DNA of 64,000 bases, taken from NCBI GenBank assembly GCA_964444135.1, contig CAYUFX010000008.1:1-64000 (forward strand), given 5' to 3'. Positions 25,770 to 33,675 of the stretch are shown one piece after another; positions within the stretch are counted from its first letter, which is position 1; the number at the start of each line of letters is the position of its first letter. Origin of the DNA: NIOZ-UU13 sp964444135 (GTDB lineage Bacteria > Planctomycetota > Phycisphaerae > Sedimentisphaerales > Anaerobacaceae). The translations under genes and the position numbers were made by a program. The notes below the pieces were generated by a model. The model did not search any database and had not been told where the DNA came from. It worked only from the letters and a program-made list of their open reading frames with translations.

Positions 25770-25820
25770 ACCGGGAAAGATAAAGGGCCAGGAGTTTTTG
25801 TTTGTAGTGTAAAAGGCTCA

Positions 25821-27278
25821 TTAGGGCCGATGCGGCAAATTATCTTGCCCGTGGCGGCGAGCTTCCTCACTCATCAGTTTTACTAAATCCTTTTTAATAT
25901 CTTCCGGCAGGTCTAATGGTTCATAACTTTCCAGTAATCTTTCCACTTCACGATGCGCCCGCTGCTCGAGCGTTAAAGCGCCTTCTTGTTCCCATCGTGA
26001 CCTGTGGGCACGGTCTATGACGGGGCCGGGAAAAAAGTGTTCCTCCTCGAGGTAGCGTCGAGTATGTTCGGAAATAAGCAGGTGTCTTTCCTGTAGCAAT
26101 TCCTGAAATATTCCCAGTACCGGGAAGTCCTCTCTCGGCTCAATTCCGGCAAGCAATCGAAAGACCATGCCGCAGATTTCGTTGTCCACAACGAGTTTCT
26201 CAAGAGATAGACAGCTTTCAAAGTCGAGCATACCAGGGCCGGAAATATTGTTAATTCCTGACAACGCAGCCAATGCAGCACCTATCCCACTTTCCAGACC
26301 TGCCTGGGCATCAAGCTGTTTGGAGTCGCTCAAAGAGATGTATGCCTGGGTAGGCAGGTGGAGGTACTTGCCGATTTCATTATAGGCACAGTCAATCATC
26401 ATGGTTTCGATAGCGCCCATGGGCGTGGTTTCGTGGCGGACATCAAAAATGGCTGGTGAGCCGCCGTAGAGAATAGGAGTGCCGGGATTGGCTGTCTGGC
26501 TGATGACAACACCGCTCAGGGTTTCGGCGGTATGCTGTATGAGTGTTCCGACAAGAGTAACCGGAGCTATGAACCCGGACAACGGCATGGCTACGAGTTC
26601 CACGGGGATAAAATACCGGGCGCAATCCAGCAAGTTTTGCGCTGGTATATCGCTCCATTTCAGAGGAGAGGTAGGACAGCAGGAAAAGATTGTAAGGGGT
26701 TTTTCTTTGAGAGCTTCTGAGTATTGTCGAACAGCAAGCTGAAAATCTTTCATTACGTTAAACGATTCGATTGTAAAAGCGCCGGTAACAACGGCCTTCC
26801 TGCCGTAAAGAAGGCTGAGAAATAGGCGATAGCTGTCGGAAATTCTTTCAGGTACATCTGCAGGTATCAAAGCGGTACTCGCCGAGGCGATATGAGGTAG
26901 TTGTTCAACTACTTTCACAAAGTTAATATAACCGTCGGTGAGGGGCTTGCGCATTTTCTTTGCTTGCGGATCCAGGATGTGCAGAGCGGTTGAGCCGGGC
27001 GTAAAATAGACATTGCGACCGGAAAAATCGTGGGTCTGCTTTCCGGTGACATCGTAAAGCCCGAACGATTCGGGAGCTGCTTTCAGGGCTTTGTCAACGA
27101 CCTCGTGAGTTAGGACTGCATGATTTTCTTTTATGTCAATCCGACAGCCGCAGTCCGAGAGCATGGTCAAAACCGTTTTGTTGTGAATCTCGATTCCGAG
27201 CGTACACAGTATCTCAGTTGCTTCGGAAACAATCTTTTCGATAAGCTCGTCGGTCAGGAATCTAATAGTTGGTCTCAC
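25821..27278 (-). CDS. MttB-family methyltransferase without pyrrolysine
   Basis: This 485-residue protein belongs to the trimethylamine methyltransferase (MttB) superfamily. Typical stretches are an N-terminal IVSEATEILCTLGIEIHN, VYFTPGSTALHILDP, FSCCPTSPLKWSD and YGGSPAIFDVRHETTPMGA. The frame is full length with no amber codon, so it is of the non-pyrrolysine type, which includes glycine betaine and other quaternary-amine demethylases. The substrate cannot be told. No corrinoid protein gene is adjacent. The GTG start is 26 bases after the CBM9-like gene, which suggests one transcript. Confidence 0.82.
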   Translation of the reverse strand: MRPTIRFLTDELIEKIVSEATEILCTLGIEIHNKTVLTMLSDCGCRIDIKENHAVLTHEVVDKALKAAPESFGLYDVTGKQTHDFSGRNVYFTPGSTALHILDPQAKKMRKPLTDGYINFVKVVEQLPHIASASTALIPADVPERISDSYRLFLSLLYGRKAVVTGAFTIESFNVMKDFQLAVRQYSEALKEKPLTIFSCCPTSPLKWSDIPAQNLLDCARYFIPVELVAMPLSGFIAPVTLVGTLIQHTAETLSGVVISQTANPGTPILYGGSPAIFDVRHETTPMGAIETMMIDCAYNEIGKYLHLPTQAYISLSDSKQLDAQAGLESGIGAALAALSGINNISGPGMLDFESCLSLEKLVVDNEICGMVFRLLAGIEPREDFPVLGIFQELLQERHLLISEHTRRYLEEEHFFPGPVIDRAHRSRWEQEGALTLEQRAHREVERLLESYEPLDLPEDIKKDLVKLMSEEARRHGQDNLPHRP

Positions 27279-27304
27279 CGCAATGTTCTTTCAATATCAC
27301 GTCT

Positions 27305-28048
27305 CTATTCGAAAATGAGCGTGCCGAACTTTTCAAACTCGTGAAAACTGGTTCCGACCCGGGCCCAGTCCCAGCTCGTGCTCTTGCCGTCATCGTAATC
27401 AACGCGGTAGAAATTTGCTCGCCACCGAGTTCCAGGCTGCGGGGGAACGTTTTGCAGGGGTTTGAGCAGGTCGCACGGAACAAACACCTCGGCATTCCAG
27501 CCCGTTATGCGGGCACCGGACCGCTTCTGGCCGCCCACGACCGTAGTGGCCTTTTGCGTTTTGCGTTTGCTCTCGTAATGCCAGGGCCGCCAGCCGAGAA
27601 ACTCACCGCCGAAATTCGGGATGAGAATCGGCAACTCGAAACCCAGCGGCGAAATCTCGTATTCGAAGTAAACCGGGTACCGCTCGTCCGGCCACAGGAA
27701 GAACTCAAACACGTCCTCATTCCACAAATCGAGAAAGTCCTCTTTCATCACGGCGGTGATTGTTCTATCCTCGGCCTCCATTAATACGTACAGTCCGGTC
27801 CGGGAGTAGAGCATCTTGATACGCGTCTTATACTGATGACCGTCGGTGACACGCAGGTGAAGCGGCTCCCAGGCGGCCTTCTTCCAGGCGGACGCATCGC
27901 CCCTGCCGGTTATGGTGAAATCGTCCGTCTGCCGGATACGCAGTACTTTTGCAGCCGGCTCTTCTCTGGTCACCTGCTGTGTGAATACACACGAACCGCA
28001 GTAAGCCACCGCGACCAGAACCAAGCCCACAAGTACACGAATCTTCAT
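27305..28048 (-). CDS. CBM9-like carbohydrate-binding protein, possible lipoprotein
   Basis: This 247-residue protein has a hydrophobic leader whose VAYCGS may act as a lipobox. The rest matches the family 9 carbohydrate-binding fold: DASAWKKAAWEPLHL, a paired-strand LYSRTGLYVLMEAEDRTI, NEDVFEFFLWPDE, a WNAEVFVPCDLL stretch and RANFYRVDYD. Such single-domain proteins occur widely beside secreted glycosidases. It probably sits in the periplasm or on the outer surface and binds sugars. It is upstream of and co-directional with the MttB-like gene, an odd pairing. Confidence 0.78.
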   Translation of the reverse strand: MKIRVLVGLVLVAVAYCGSCVFTQQVTREEPAAKVLRIRQTDDFTITGRGDASAWKKAAWEPLHLRVTDGHQYKTRIKMLYSRTGLYVLMEAEDRTITAVMKEDFLDLWNEDVFEFFLWPDERYPVYFEYEISPLGFELPILIPNFGGEFLGWRPWHYESKRKTQKATTVVGGQKRSGARITGWNAEVFVPCDLLKPLQNVPPQPGTRWRANFYRVDYDDGKSTSWDWARVGTSFHEFEKFGTLIFE

Positions 28049-28400
28049 GATAATTCCTCCTTTTCACTTAATAGTTAAGGCTTCTGTAAAATTGCAGAAC
28101 TCATCTTAATGGTGACAATAACGAAAACAAGACCATTCTATACCCAAAAATACAAGTATATTGCACACAACATCGATGGCAAGACGGTAAAAAACCAATC
28201 TTCGGCATCAATTTTAACTTCAAAAATCTCATTAGCCAGATGATTTTTCTGTTATTATTCAAAATACTATAGTCCACAAAGTGACCTCAAAATGGTTTTG
28301 AATCGAGCGGCTTATTACGCTACCATAAATTGCAATGCGCTCGGCACCGAAGATGAACATATCCGGACCGATAGTATGTTTAAAAGGAAAGCGAATAGTC
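28049..28400. other. Intergenic region between divergent genes
   Basis: AT-rich DNA between the CBM9-like gene (minus) and the nitrilase-like gene (plus). ATACTATAGT at about 28264-28273 contains a TATAGT word that could serve as a -10 box, without a clear -35. No coding region or repeat was recognised. Confidence 0.3.
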
Positions 28401-29312
28401 ATGTTAAAACAAACCAGACGAGAGTTTCTCAAAACCGCCGTAGCTGTCAGCCTCGGTGCCTCTCAGGTTTTGGCTGAGACTAAGAAAGACAATGGCAGCC
28501 AAAGCAAAGAAAACGCAGAAGCCAAAGCCCAAACGAAGAAGCCGATGTCCAAAATCCGGGTAGCACAGATAAAGGTTTATCCTGATAAGGGCAGGATAGA
28601 AGCAAACCACATAAAACTTATTAAGATATTTGCGGACATTAAGAAAGAGCATGAAGTTGATGTTGTCGTCACCCCGGAAGGTTTTCTTGACGGATATGTG
28701 GCGACTGAAAAATCGGTCACAAAAGATGATATGGCCAAGTATGCAATTGAACCCCTGACTTCGAGGTACACGCAGATGGTCTCGGACTGGGCAAAACGAA
28801 ACAAGGCATGGCTCATTTATGGGTGTGCGAGGAAGGCGACAAATGGAGTATTTAACACCGCCTTGATATACAATCGCAGAGGTTCTCTGATGGGAATGTA
28901 TGATAAACTCCATCTTCAGAGACATGATCACAAGTATATACCAGGTAAACATCTTGATGTATATGAGTCTGATTTTGGGCTATTCGGCGTGATGATCTGC
29001 GCGGACCGCCGCTGGCCGGAAACTGCACGAACGCTCACCCTTAAAGGAGCAAGGGTAATTTTCAATCCGACATACGGAATGCACGGGGATTTCAATCTCT
29101 GCATGATGAGAACGCGCTCTTATGAAAACGGAATTTTCATAGTATTCACCCATCCGGGACAATCGCTCATTACCGGCCCGAGCGGAGCTGTTGTTTGCAA
29201 TAATGAGGACAAAAGTCAAACATACACCGTGACTGAAATCGACCTTTCCGAAGCACTGGGGGATAAGAGCGGGCACATTGTTGATCGCCGACCGGATGTT
29301 TACAAGTTATGA
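28401..29312 (+). CDS. Exported carbon-nitrogen hydrolase (nitrilase superfamily)
   Basis: This 303-residue protein starts MLKQTRREFLKTAVAVSLGA, a Tat-type leader (RREFLK). A charged linker (about 30-55) leads to a CN-hydrolase domain. The Glu-Lys-Cys triad is visible: Glu in VVTPEGFLDG, Lys in MYDKLHLQRH and Cys in GVMICADRRWPE. It should hydrolyse an amide or related C-N bond outside the cytoplasm; the substrate is unknown. ATG at 28401 was chosen because the Tat motif follows immediately; AGGAAA upstream is a poor site. It is monocistronic, with a long gap before the next gene. Confidence 0.85.
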   Translation: MLKQTRREFLKTAVAVSLGASQVLAETKKDNGSQSKENAEAKAQTKKPMSKIRVAQIKVYPDKGRIEANHIKLIKIFADIKKEHEVDVVVTPEGFLDGYVATEKSVTKDDMAKYAIEPLTSRYTQMVSDWAKRNKAWLIYGCARKATNGVFNTALIYNRRGSLMGMYDKLHLQRHDHKYIPGKHLDVYESDFGLFGVMICADRRWPETARTLTLKGARVIFNPTYGMHGDFNLCMMRTRSYENGIFIVFTHPGQSLITGPSGAVVCNNEDKSQTYTVTEIDLSEALGDKSGHIVDRRPDVYKL

Positions 29313-29439
29313 CCGAAACGGTCCGATTGGAACTTTATTTTTGGAAAAACATCGAAAACAACAAAAAGCTGGGTTGACAGAAAAAAGTGTTTTGACTTTT
29401 CGCTCTTCATAGGCATATCGGGGCGGTTAAACAAAGGGT

Positions 29440-29467
29440 TTGAGATTTCGAGCAATAGTGTTATAGT
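29440..29467 (+). promoter_or_regulatory. Probable promoter of the Gfo/Idh/MocA gene
   Basis: TTGAGA at 29440-29445 and TATAGT at 29462-29467 are spaced 16 bases apart. The start codon lies 63 bases further on. Two TTGAC words at about 29374 and 29392 lack a good -10. Confidence 0.4.
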
Positions 29468-29530
29468 ATTGTAACATCAGGCGGCACGTATGAATATTTG
29501 GACAGGGCAGTATATTACAGGAGACAATCG

Positions 29531-30997
29531 ATGAAACGCAGGGAATTCTTGAAGGCATCGGTCGCAATCGGCTCGGCTTTATCCTTGTCGGGCTCACGGG
29601 TCCTGGGCGCCAATGATGATATTCGCATCGGCGTGATTGGAATCGGCTCGTTCGTCAAGATAGGCGGTAAGGGACGAGGAGATATCCGGGACTTCCGAAA
29701 GATTCCGGGCGTCCGTGTTGTTGCCCTGTGTGACTGTGATGAAAACCACCTCAACTATGAAGTGAACCAGTTCGGCAAGCGAGGCGAGAAGGTCAAGGCC
29801 TACAAGGATTTCCGTGACCTGTTGGATGACAAGGAAATCGATGCTGTCTCTATCACAACACCGAACCATTGGCATTCACTTATGACGATAATGGCCTGTC
29901 AGGCGGGAAAAGATGTGTTCGTGCAAAAGCCCTCCTCGCACAACATCTTTGAGGGTCGCAAGATGGTCGAGGCCATGCGTAAATACAATCGCGTGGTACA
30001 GGCCGTTCATGGGCCTCGAAACAGCGGCGCGATTGAGGAATCACTCGAACATATCTGGGCCGGCAATCTCGGCAAAATCAAGTGTGTATATGGGATTAAC
30101 TACAAGCCGAGGATGAGCATCGGCAAGGTAGATGGTCCCCAGCCCGTACCCGAGTCGTGCGATTACGATCTCTGGTGCGGCCCTGCTCCGAAGAAACCGC
30201 TAATGCGCAAGTACCTGCACTACGACTGGCATTGGGACTGGGACACCGGTGACGGCGACCTTGGGAATATGGGCATTCATGCGATGGACGGGTGCCGTTG
30301 GGCCTTGCGGCAGAATGCGCTGCCGAAGCGGGTGCTCAGTATTGGGGAACGTCTGGGCTATGATGACGACGGCCAGACCCCCAATACGATGATATCCCTG
30401 CTGGATTACGAACCGGCTCCTATAATTTTCGAGGTCCGCGGACTGCCTCGGAATAAATCGTTCCGTCAATCTGATTGGGTCAAGAATGGACGGCTGAGTA
30501 TGGACGAGTTCCGCGGCATACAAACAGGATTCGTAGTACAATGCGAAGATGGTTACGTAACAGATGGCGCAGCTTTCGACAATCGCGGAAGGCTAATCAG
30601 GGAATTCACCCGCACACAACCCGATTGCAAAGAGAACTTTATCAGCGTCGTTCGCAGCCGTAAAACCAGCGAGCTCCTGACGGATGCTCTGGAGGGACAT
30701 CTCTCCTGTGGGCTGGTTCACATGGCGAACATCTCGTACCAGGTGGGCAAGCACAAAACCAATAACGAAATCCGACAGGTCATTCGAAGCCAGGCCGAAC
30801 TCTCCGAGTCATATGATCGCCTGATTGACCATCTCTTAGCCAACCGATTTGACATCAACCAAGAATTGCTCGCCCTGGGTTCGATGCTGATTATGGACCC
30901 CGATAAAGAGAGATTCATCGGCCCGATGAGCAAAGAAGCGAACCGGCTGATTTCACGAGAATACCGCAAGCCGTTCGTCGTATCTGATAACGTGTGA
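29531..30997 (+). CDS. Tat-exported Gfo/Idh/MocA oxidoreductase
   Basis: This 488-residue protein opens with KRREFLKASVAIGSALSLSG, a twin-arginine signal. The NAD(P)-binding fold starts with IRIGVIGIGSF, and the conserved VQKPSSHN (the EKP-type active-site motif, here QKP) lies near residue 135. The C-terminal substrate domain includes WHWDWDTGDGDLGNMGIHAMD. Such proteins are abundant in Planctomycetota and act on sugars or sugar acids; the substrate is not evident. ATG at 29531 follows AGGAGA. It is longer than the two related proteins at 43-46 kb and of another subgroup. Confidence 0.88.
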   Translation: MKRREFLKASVAIGSALSLSGSRVLGANDDIRIGVIGIGSFVKIGGKGRGDIRDFRKIPGVRVVALCDCDENHLNYEVNQFGKRGEKVKAYKDFRDLLDDKEIDAVSITTPNHWHSLMTIMACQAGKDVFVQKPSSHNIFEGRKMVEAMRKYNRVVQAVHGPRNSGAIEESLEHIWAGNLGKIKCVYGINYKPRMSIGKVDGPQPVPESCDYDLWCGPAPKKPLMRKYLHYDWHWDWDTGDGDLGNMGIHAMDGCRWALRQNALPKRVLSIGERLGYDDDGQTPNTMISLLDYEPAPIIFEVRGLPRNKSFRQSDWVKNGRLSMDEFRGIQTGFVVQCEDGYVTDGAAFDNRGRLIREFTRTQPDCKENFISVVRSRKTSELLTDALEGHLSCGLVHMANISYQVGKHKTNNEIRQVIRSQAELSESYDRLIDHLLANRFDINQELLALGSMLIMDPDKERFIGPMSKEANRLISREYRKPFVVSDNV

Positions 30998-31021
30998 TAG
31001 CCGAGAGGGGAACCTCAACTA

Positions 31022-31146
31022 ATTATTATCTGTTGCGGAAACAGCATTTGTCATTCCCGCGGAAGCGGGAATCCAGTTTTTCGCTCTGGACCCCTGCTTT
31101 CGCAGGGGTGACATCGTCGGTTTTTGTTTTCTGAAGCAGATACTAA
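31022..31146. mobile_element. Composite palindromic MITE-like element, copy 2
   Basis: This copy has the same two inner palindromes as copy 1. Its ends are ATCTGTTGCGGAAAC on the left and TTTTCTGAAGCAGAT on the right. CTAATTA occurs on both flanks, which might be a target duplication. It separates the stops of the convergent oxidoreductase and glycosidase-like genes. Confidence 0.7.
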
Positions 31147-31200
31147 TTAGATTGATTCTGCTGGGACATTTTCGGCTTGAGCCAATTATCTATGGGTGTT

Positions 31201-33357
31201 TTAGTTGGTCGGCACGGGCAATTTCGGTGAAATTTCGAACGTATCACTGTCCAGATCGATTGTAACTTTCGTTCCATCAGCGAAAGTGGTCCGCCGTTTT
31301 CGGAAAGATTTATCCAGGAACTCATGATTTGTCATTTCCAGAAGCCCTACTCGTTCATGCAGAGCAGACATCGTACGCACGTGGAGCAGTTCCTTTTCTC
31401 CGGGATTCAGCGACAGATAAGCAAGGCCGGCATTGGCTAAGCCGTGCAAATATCCGAGGTCGTTTTCAGGAATTCCCCACGCCCCTTTTCCCAGCGACCA
31501 GGGCAGCAGCAGTGCATCGTGATAGACGAGGTTGAAAAGCGGCACGGGGATTCCCATTGCCGGGCCGCGTCCGGGGTTCGGCACCAGGGCATAGGGACCG
31601 TGATGAACGAGCTCGATATGTGGAATGGCCCAATCAGCCGGTTCTTCAGAACTGACAACGCCTCCATTTGCACGAATGAAAGCCAGGCATTCACCGCGAT
31701 ATTTCAGACAATCTTTACGGCTAACAGGGTGTTCGGGATTGTAACATTCATCGGGAGGCACCACAGCAAAAACATCAAGATAAGCCCCGCGTATTTTCAC
31801 ACCGTGACTTAGAAGGGACAGGTAATTCTTTTTGACGTGACCCAGTGCCAGCCGGGAGCAAAGGATAGACTGCTTGCCGCCATACCAGGTACTACCATAA
31901 GGACGATTTCCGTTTCTATCGAGGATGGTATGACGAGGGTCGTATGACTTTGCATCAAGATAGTAGTCCCTGTATTGGTCGTGGATTGCAAAGACATAGC
32001 CTAATTGGTCACAGGTTTCGGCGAAACGCTTCATCCCTTCCCAGCCGCCCGCTTCAGGGCAAGGCGGAATAATGTCAGGATGGAGATTGTCATATCCTCG
32101 AAAGCCCCATCCATCCAGATGCACATAGGCACGCTTTATCCCTTTTTTGGACAGTTGGCGAAGCTGCTCGGCGCGCTCATCGAAGCCGACCAGTTGATGA
32201 TTTTTGGCGGGCTCATCCTTGTGATAATAGCTGGATTCCGGCTGGATGTGATACAGAATGCTCGTATGAACTACAGGAGAGCCGACCAGTCTCTCCACGA
32301 GAGGATTTCGGGCGATTTTTTCCTTAAGAGAAACAAAGTGACCGGTTTCGAGAACATGCCGGCGGTATCGCTTGGACATCGTGACATAGTTGCCTTCATC
32401 AAAAAAACAGAGTCTGACACATCGTGGATACGCCAATTTCCCCAGAGAGTGAATCCACCGTAATTCTATCTTGGTCGGCCCTCCGGCAGGATGTTCGAAA
32501 CGACACCCGGCATCTTCCGGCGTTTCGAGCAAAACGAGCATGGCGGATTTCTCTTTTTGGTGTCCCCACCACGGCATATATAAACCGCGTCCATAGGACA
32601 CCGTATTATACAACCAGACTTTCTTCGGCCAATCCTTTGGAAGCAGCATACCCTGCATAAAGGGAACCACGGTATAATCAAAGCAATTGTTACTCACGGC
32701 TTGGGGCCAGAAACACTCCATGACCGTTGCGGTTTTCTCCGTGGCAATCAATTCACAAACCAATTCTTCCTGCTCTCCTTCGAGACAGATGAAAAGCGAG
32801 ATTCGCACATCTAACTTTATGTCTTTGCCTGCTGCCACGTCTTGCCCCCGCGTCTTCCTGTCGAAAGACGGGAGCGGGGGCAGCGGCAGGTAGGCAAAGT
32901 CTTCCAGTTCAATTTTGATTCCGGTTTTAAAACCCGTCTGGTATGGTGAGATTTGCTTTTTTTCGGCATCGGCCAAACGCAGAGACAATCGTGTTCCCGA
33001 ATTCTCAACGATAAGGTCACCGGAAAACGAGGGTATCATTGACCATGTCCGGCTCTTTGCATATACTGTCATTTGCAAATCTGATGGATTTAGTTCTATT
33101 CGATTTCTCTGCCCTTCGATAATCCACTTCCCCTCCCTTTGGAACACTTGAACTTTGGGTGCCCCCCAGTTGTTTTGGTTGGCCTCCTGCACAGGCACAG
33201 ACTCTGCCGCCAATGTGCCCGAATCCACAAGGAAGACGTACATGGGAACAAAGAATAATAACCCAACGGACAAAGTGGTCCTGCTTCTGCCGACAGGCAT
33301 CCTGCGGAGTACAATTTCGAAAAGAGAAAGCGTATTGTTCTGTCTTACCTTTGCCAT
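31201..33357 (-). CDS. Large secreted glycosidase-like protein (DUF5696/GH101-related, tentative)
   Basis: This 718-residue protein has an N-terminal hydrophobic signal at about residues 28-50 (the true start may be an internal Met). A beta-sandwich region covers about 65-330, and a probable TIM barrel about 350-650. Barrel hallmarks are KRAYVHLDGWGFRGYDNLHPD, YVFAIHDQYRDYYLDAKSYD and IRGAYLDVFAVVPPDE with a likely acidic catalytic residue. VVSSEEPADWAIPH may hold another. The style resembles DUF5696 and the GH101/GH129 group, which act on alpha-linked GalNAc. I cannot confirm the family. Two palindromic repeats are translated inside the gene. Confidence 0.6.
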   Translation of the reverse strand: MAKVRQNNTLSLFEIVLRRMPVGRSRTTLSVGLLFFVPMYVFLVDSGTLAAESVPVQEANQNNWGAPKVQVFQREGKWIIEGQRNRIELNPSDLQMTVYAKSRTWSMIPSFSGDLIVENSGTRLSLRLADAEKKQISPYQTGFKTGIKIELEDFAYLPLPPLPSFDRKTRGQDVAAGKDIKLDVRISLFICLEGEQEELVCELIATEKTATVMECFWPQAVSNNCFDYTVVPFMQGMLLPKDWPKKVWLYNTVSYGRGLYMPWWGHQKEKSAMLVLLETPEDAGCRFEHPAGGPTKIELRWIHSLGKLAYPRCVRLCFFDEGNYVTMSKRYRRHVLETGHFVSLKEKIARNPLVERLVGSPVVHTSILYHIQPESSYYHKDEPAKNHQLVGFDERAEQLRQLSKKGIKRAYVHLDGWGFRGYDNLHPDIIPPCPEAGGWEGMKRFAETCDQLGYVFAIHDQYRDYYLDAKSYDPRHTILDRNGNRPYGSTWYGGKQSILCSRLALGHVKKNYLSLLSHGVKIRGAYLDVFAVVPPDECYNPEHPVSRKDCLKYRGECLAFIRANGGVVSSEEPADWAIPHIELVHHGPYALVPNPGRGPAMGIPVPLFNLVYHDALLLPWSLGKGAWGIPENDLGYLHGLANAGLAYLSLNPGEKELLHVRTMSALHERVGLLEMTNHEFLDKSFRKRRTTFADGTKVTIDLDSDTFEISPKLPVPTN
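32825..32897. repeat. GC-rich palindrome inside the glycosidase-like gene
   Basis: TGCCCCCGC (32843-32851) pairs with GCGGGGGCA (32874-32882), flanked by an outer imperfect pair TTGCCTgctGCC/GGCaggtAGGCAA. The loop region TCTTCCTGTCGAAAGAC resembles the core of the 57688-57724 palindrome. It is translated in frame as a Pro-rich then basic segment (LPPLPSFDRKTRGQDV). Confidence 0.5.
33289..33318. repeat. GCCGTAAGGCATCC repeat, copy 2, in a coding frame
   Basis: GCCGACAGGCATCCTGCGGA continues as GTACAATTTC. It matches the copy at 33692 over roughly 30 bases with several mismatches, beyond the palindrome itself. It lies near the start of the minus-strand glycosidase-like gene, while its match lies at the start of the plus-strand GH20 fusion. 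Confidence 0.5.
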
Positions 33358-33556
33358 AACACCATATCTCCTGTCTATTAGATAAGTTCTGCCTGACTGA
33401 GGTTCTTAACCTGTATGTTCATAGGATATTAAATCTGCTTTAGGAACACAACGAATCGCTTAGAAAATATGCAACGACCGGCTCCATGATGTTAGGAAAA
33501 CGTACAGAAAGAACATAATGATTGAGTATGCAGCAGGGCACTTTTGCTCAAAATTG

Positions 33557-33585
33557 TTGTCAACGGTGACAGGTTAAACTAAAAT
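33557..33585 (+). promoter_or_regulatory. Candidate promoter of the beta-helix/GH20 gene
   Basis: TTGTCA (33557-33562) and TAAAAT (33580-33585) are spaced by 17 bases, about 90 bases before the start codon. The rest of 33358-33675 is AT-rich, with no other feature recognised. Confidence 0.35.
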
Positions 33586-33675
33586 GTTTGCAATGGGACC
33601 GAGTTGACCTCCGCTTGTTGCTGGCGGGGGTTGAAGGAAATCTTATGGCATTGACTTCTACGAAAGGCATAAAAG

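Noticed and set aside
25821..27278. Pyrrolysine-containing trimethylamine methyltransferase
   Set aside because: The frame is full length with no internal amber codon, and no pyl genes are seen, so the non-pyrrolysine MttB group fits.
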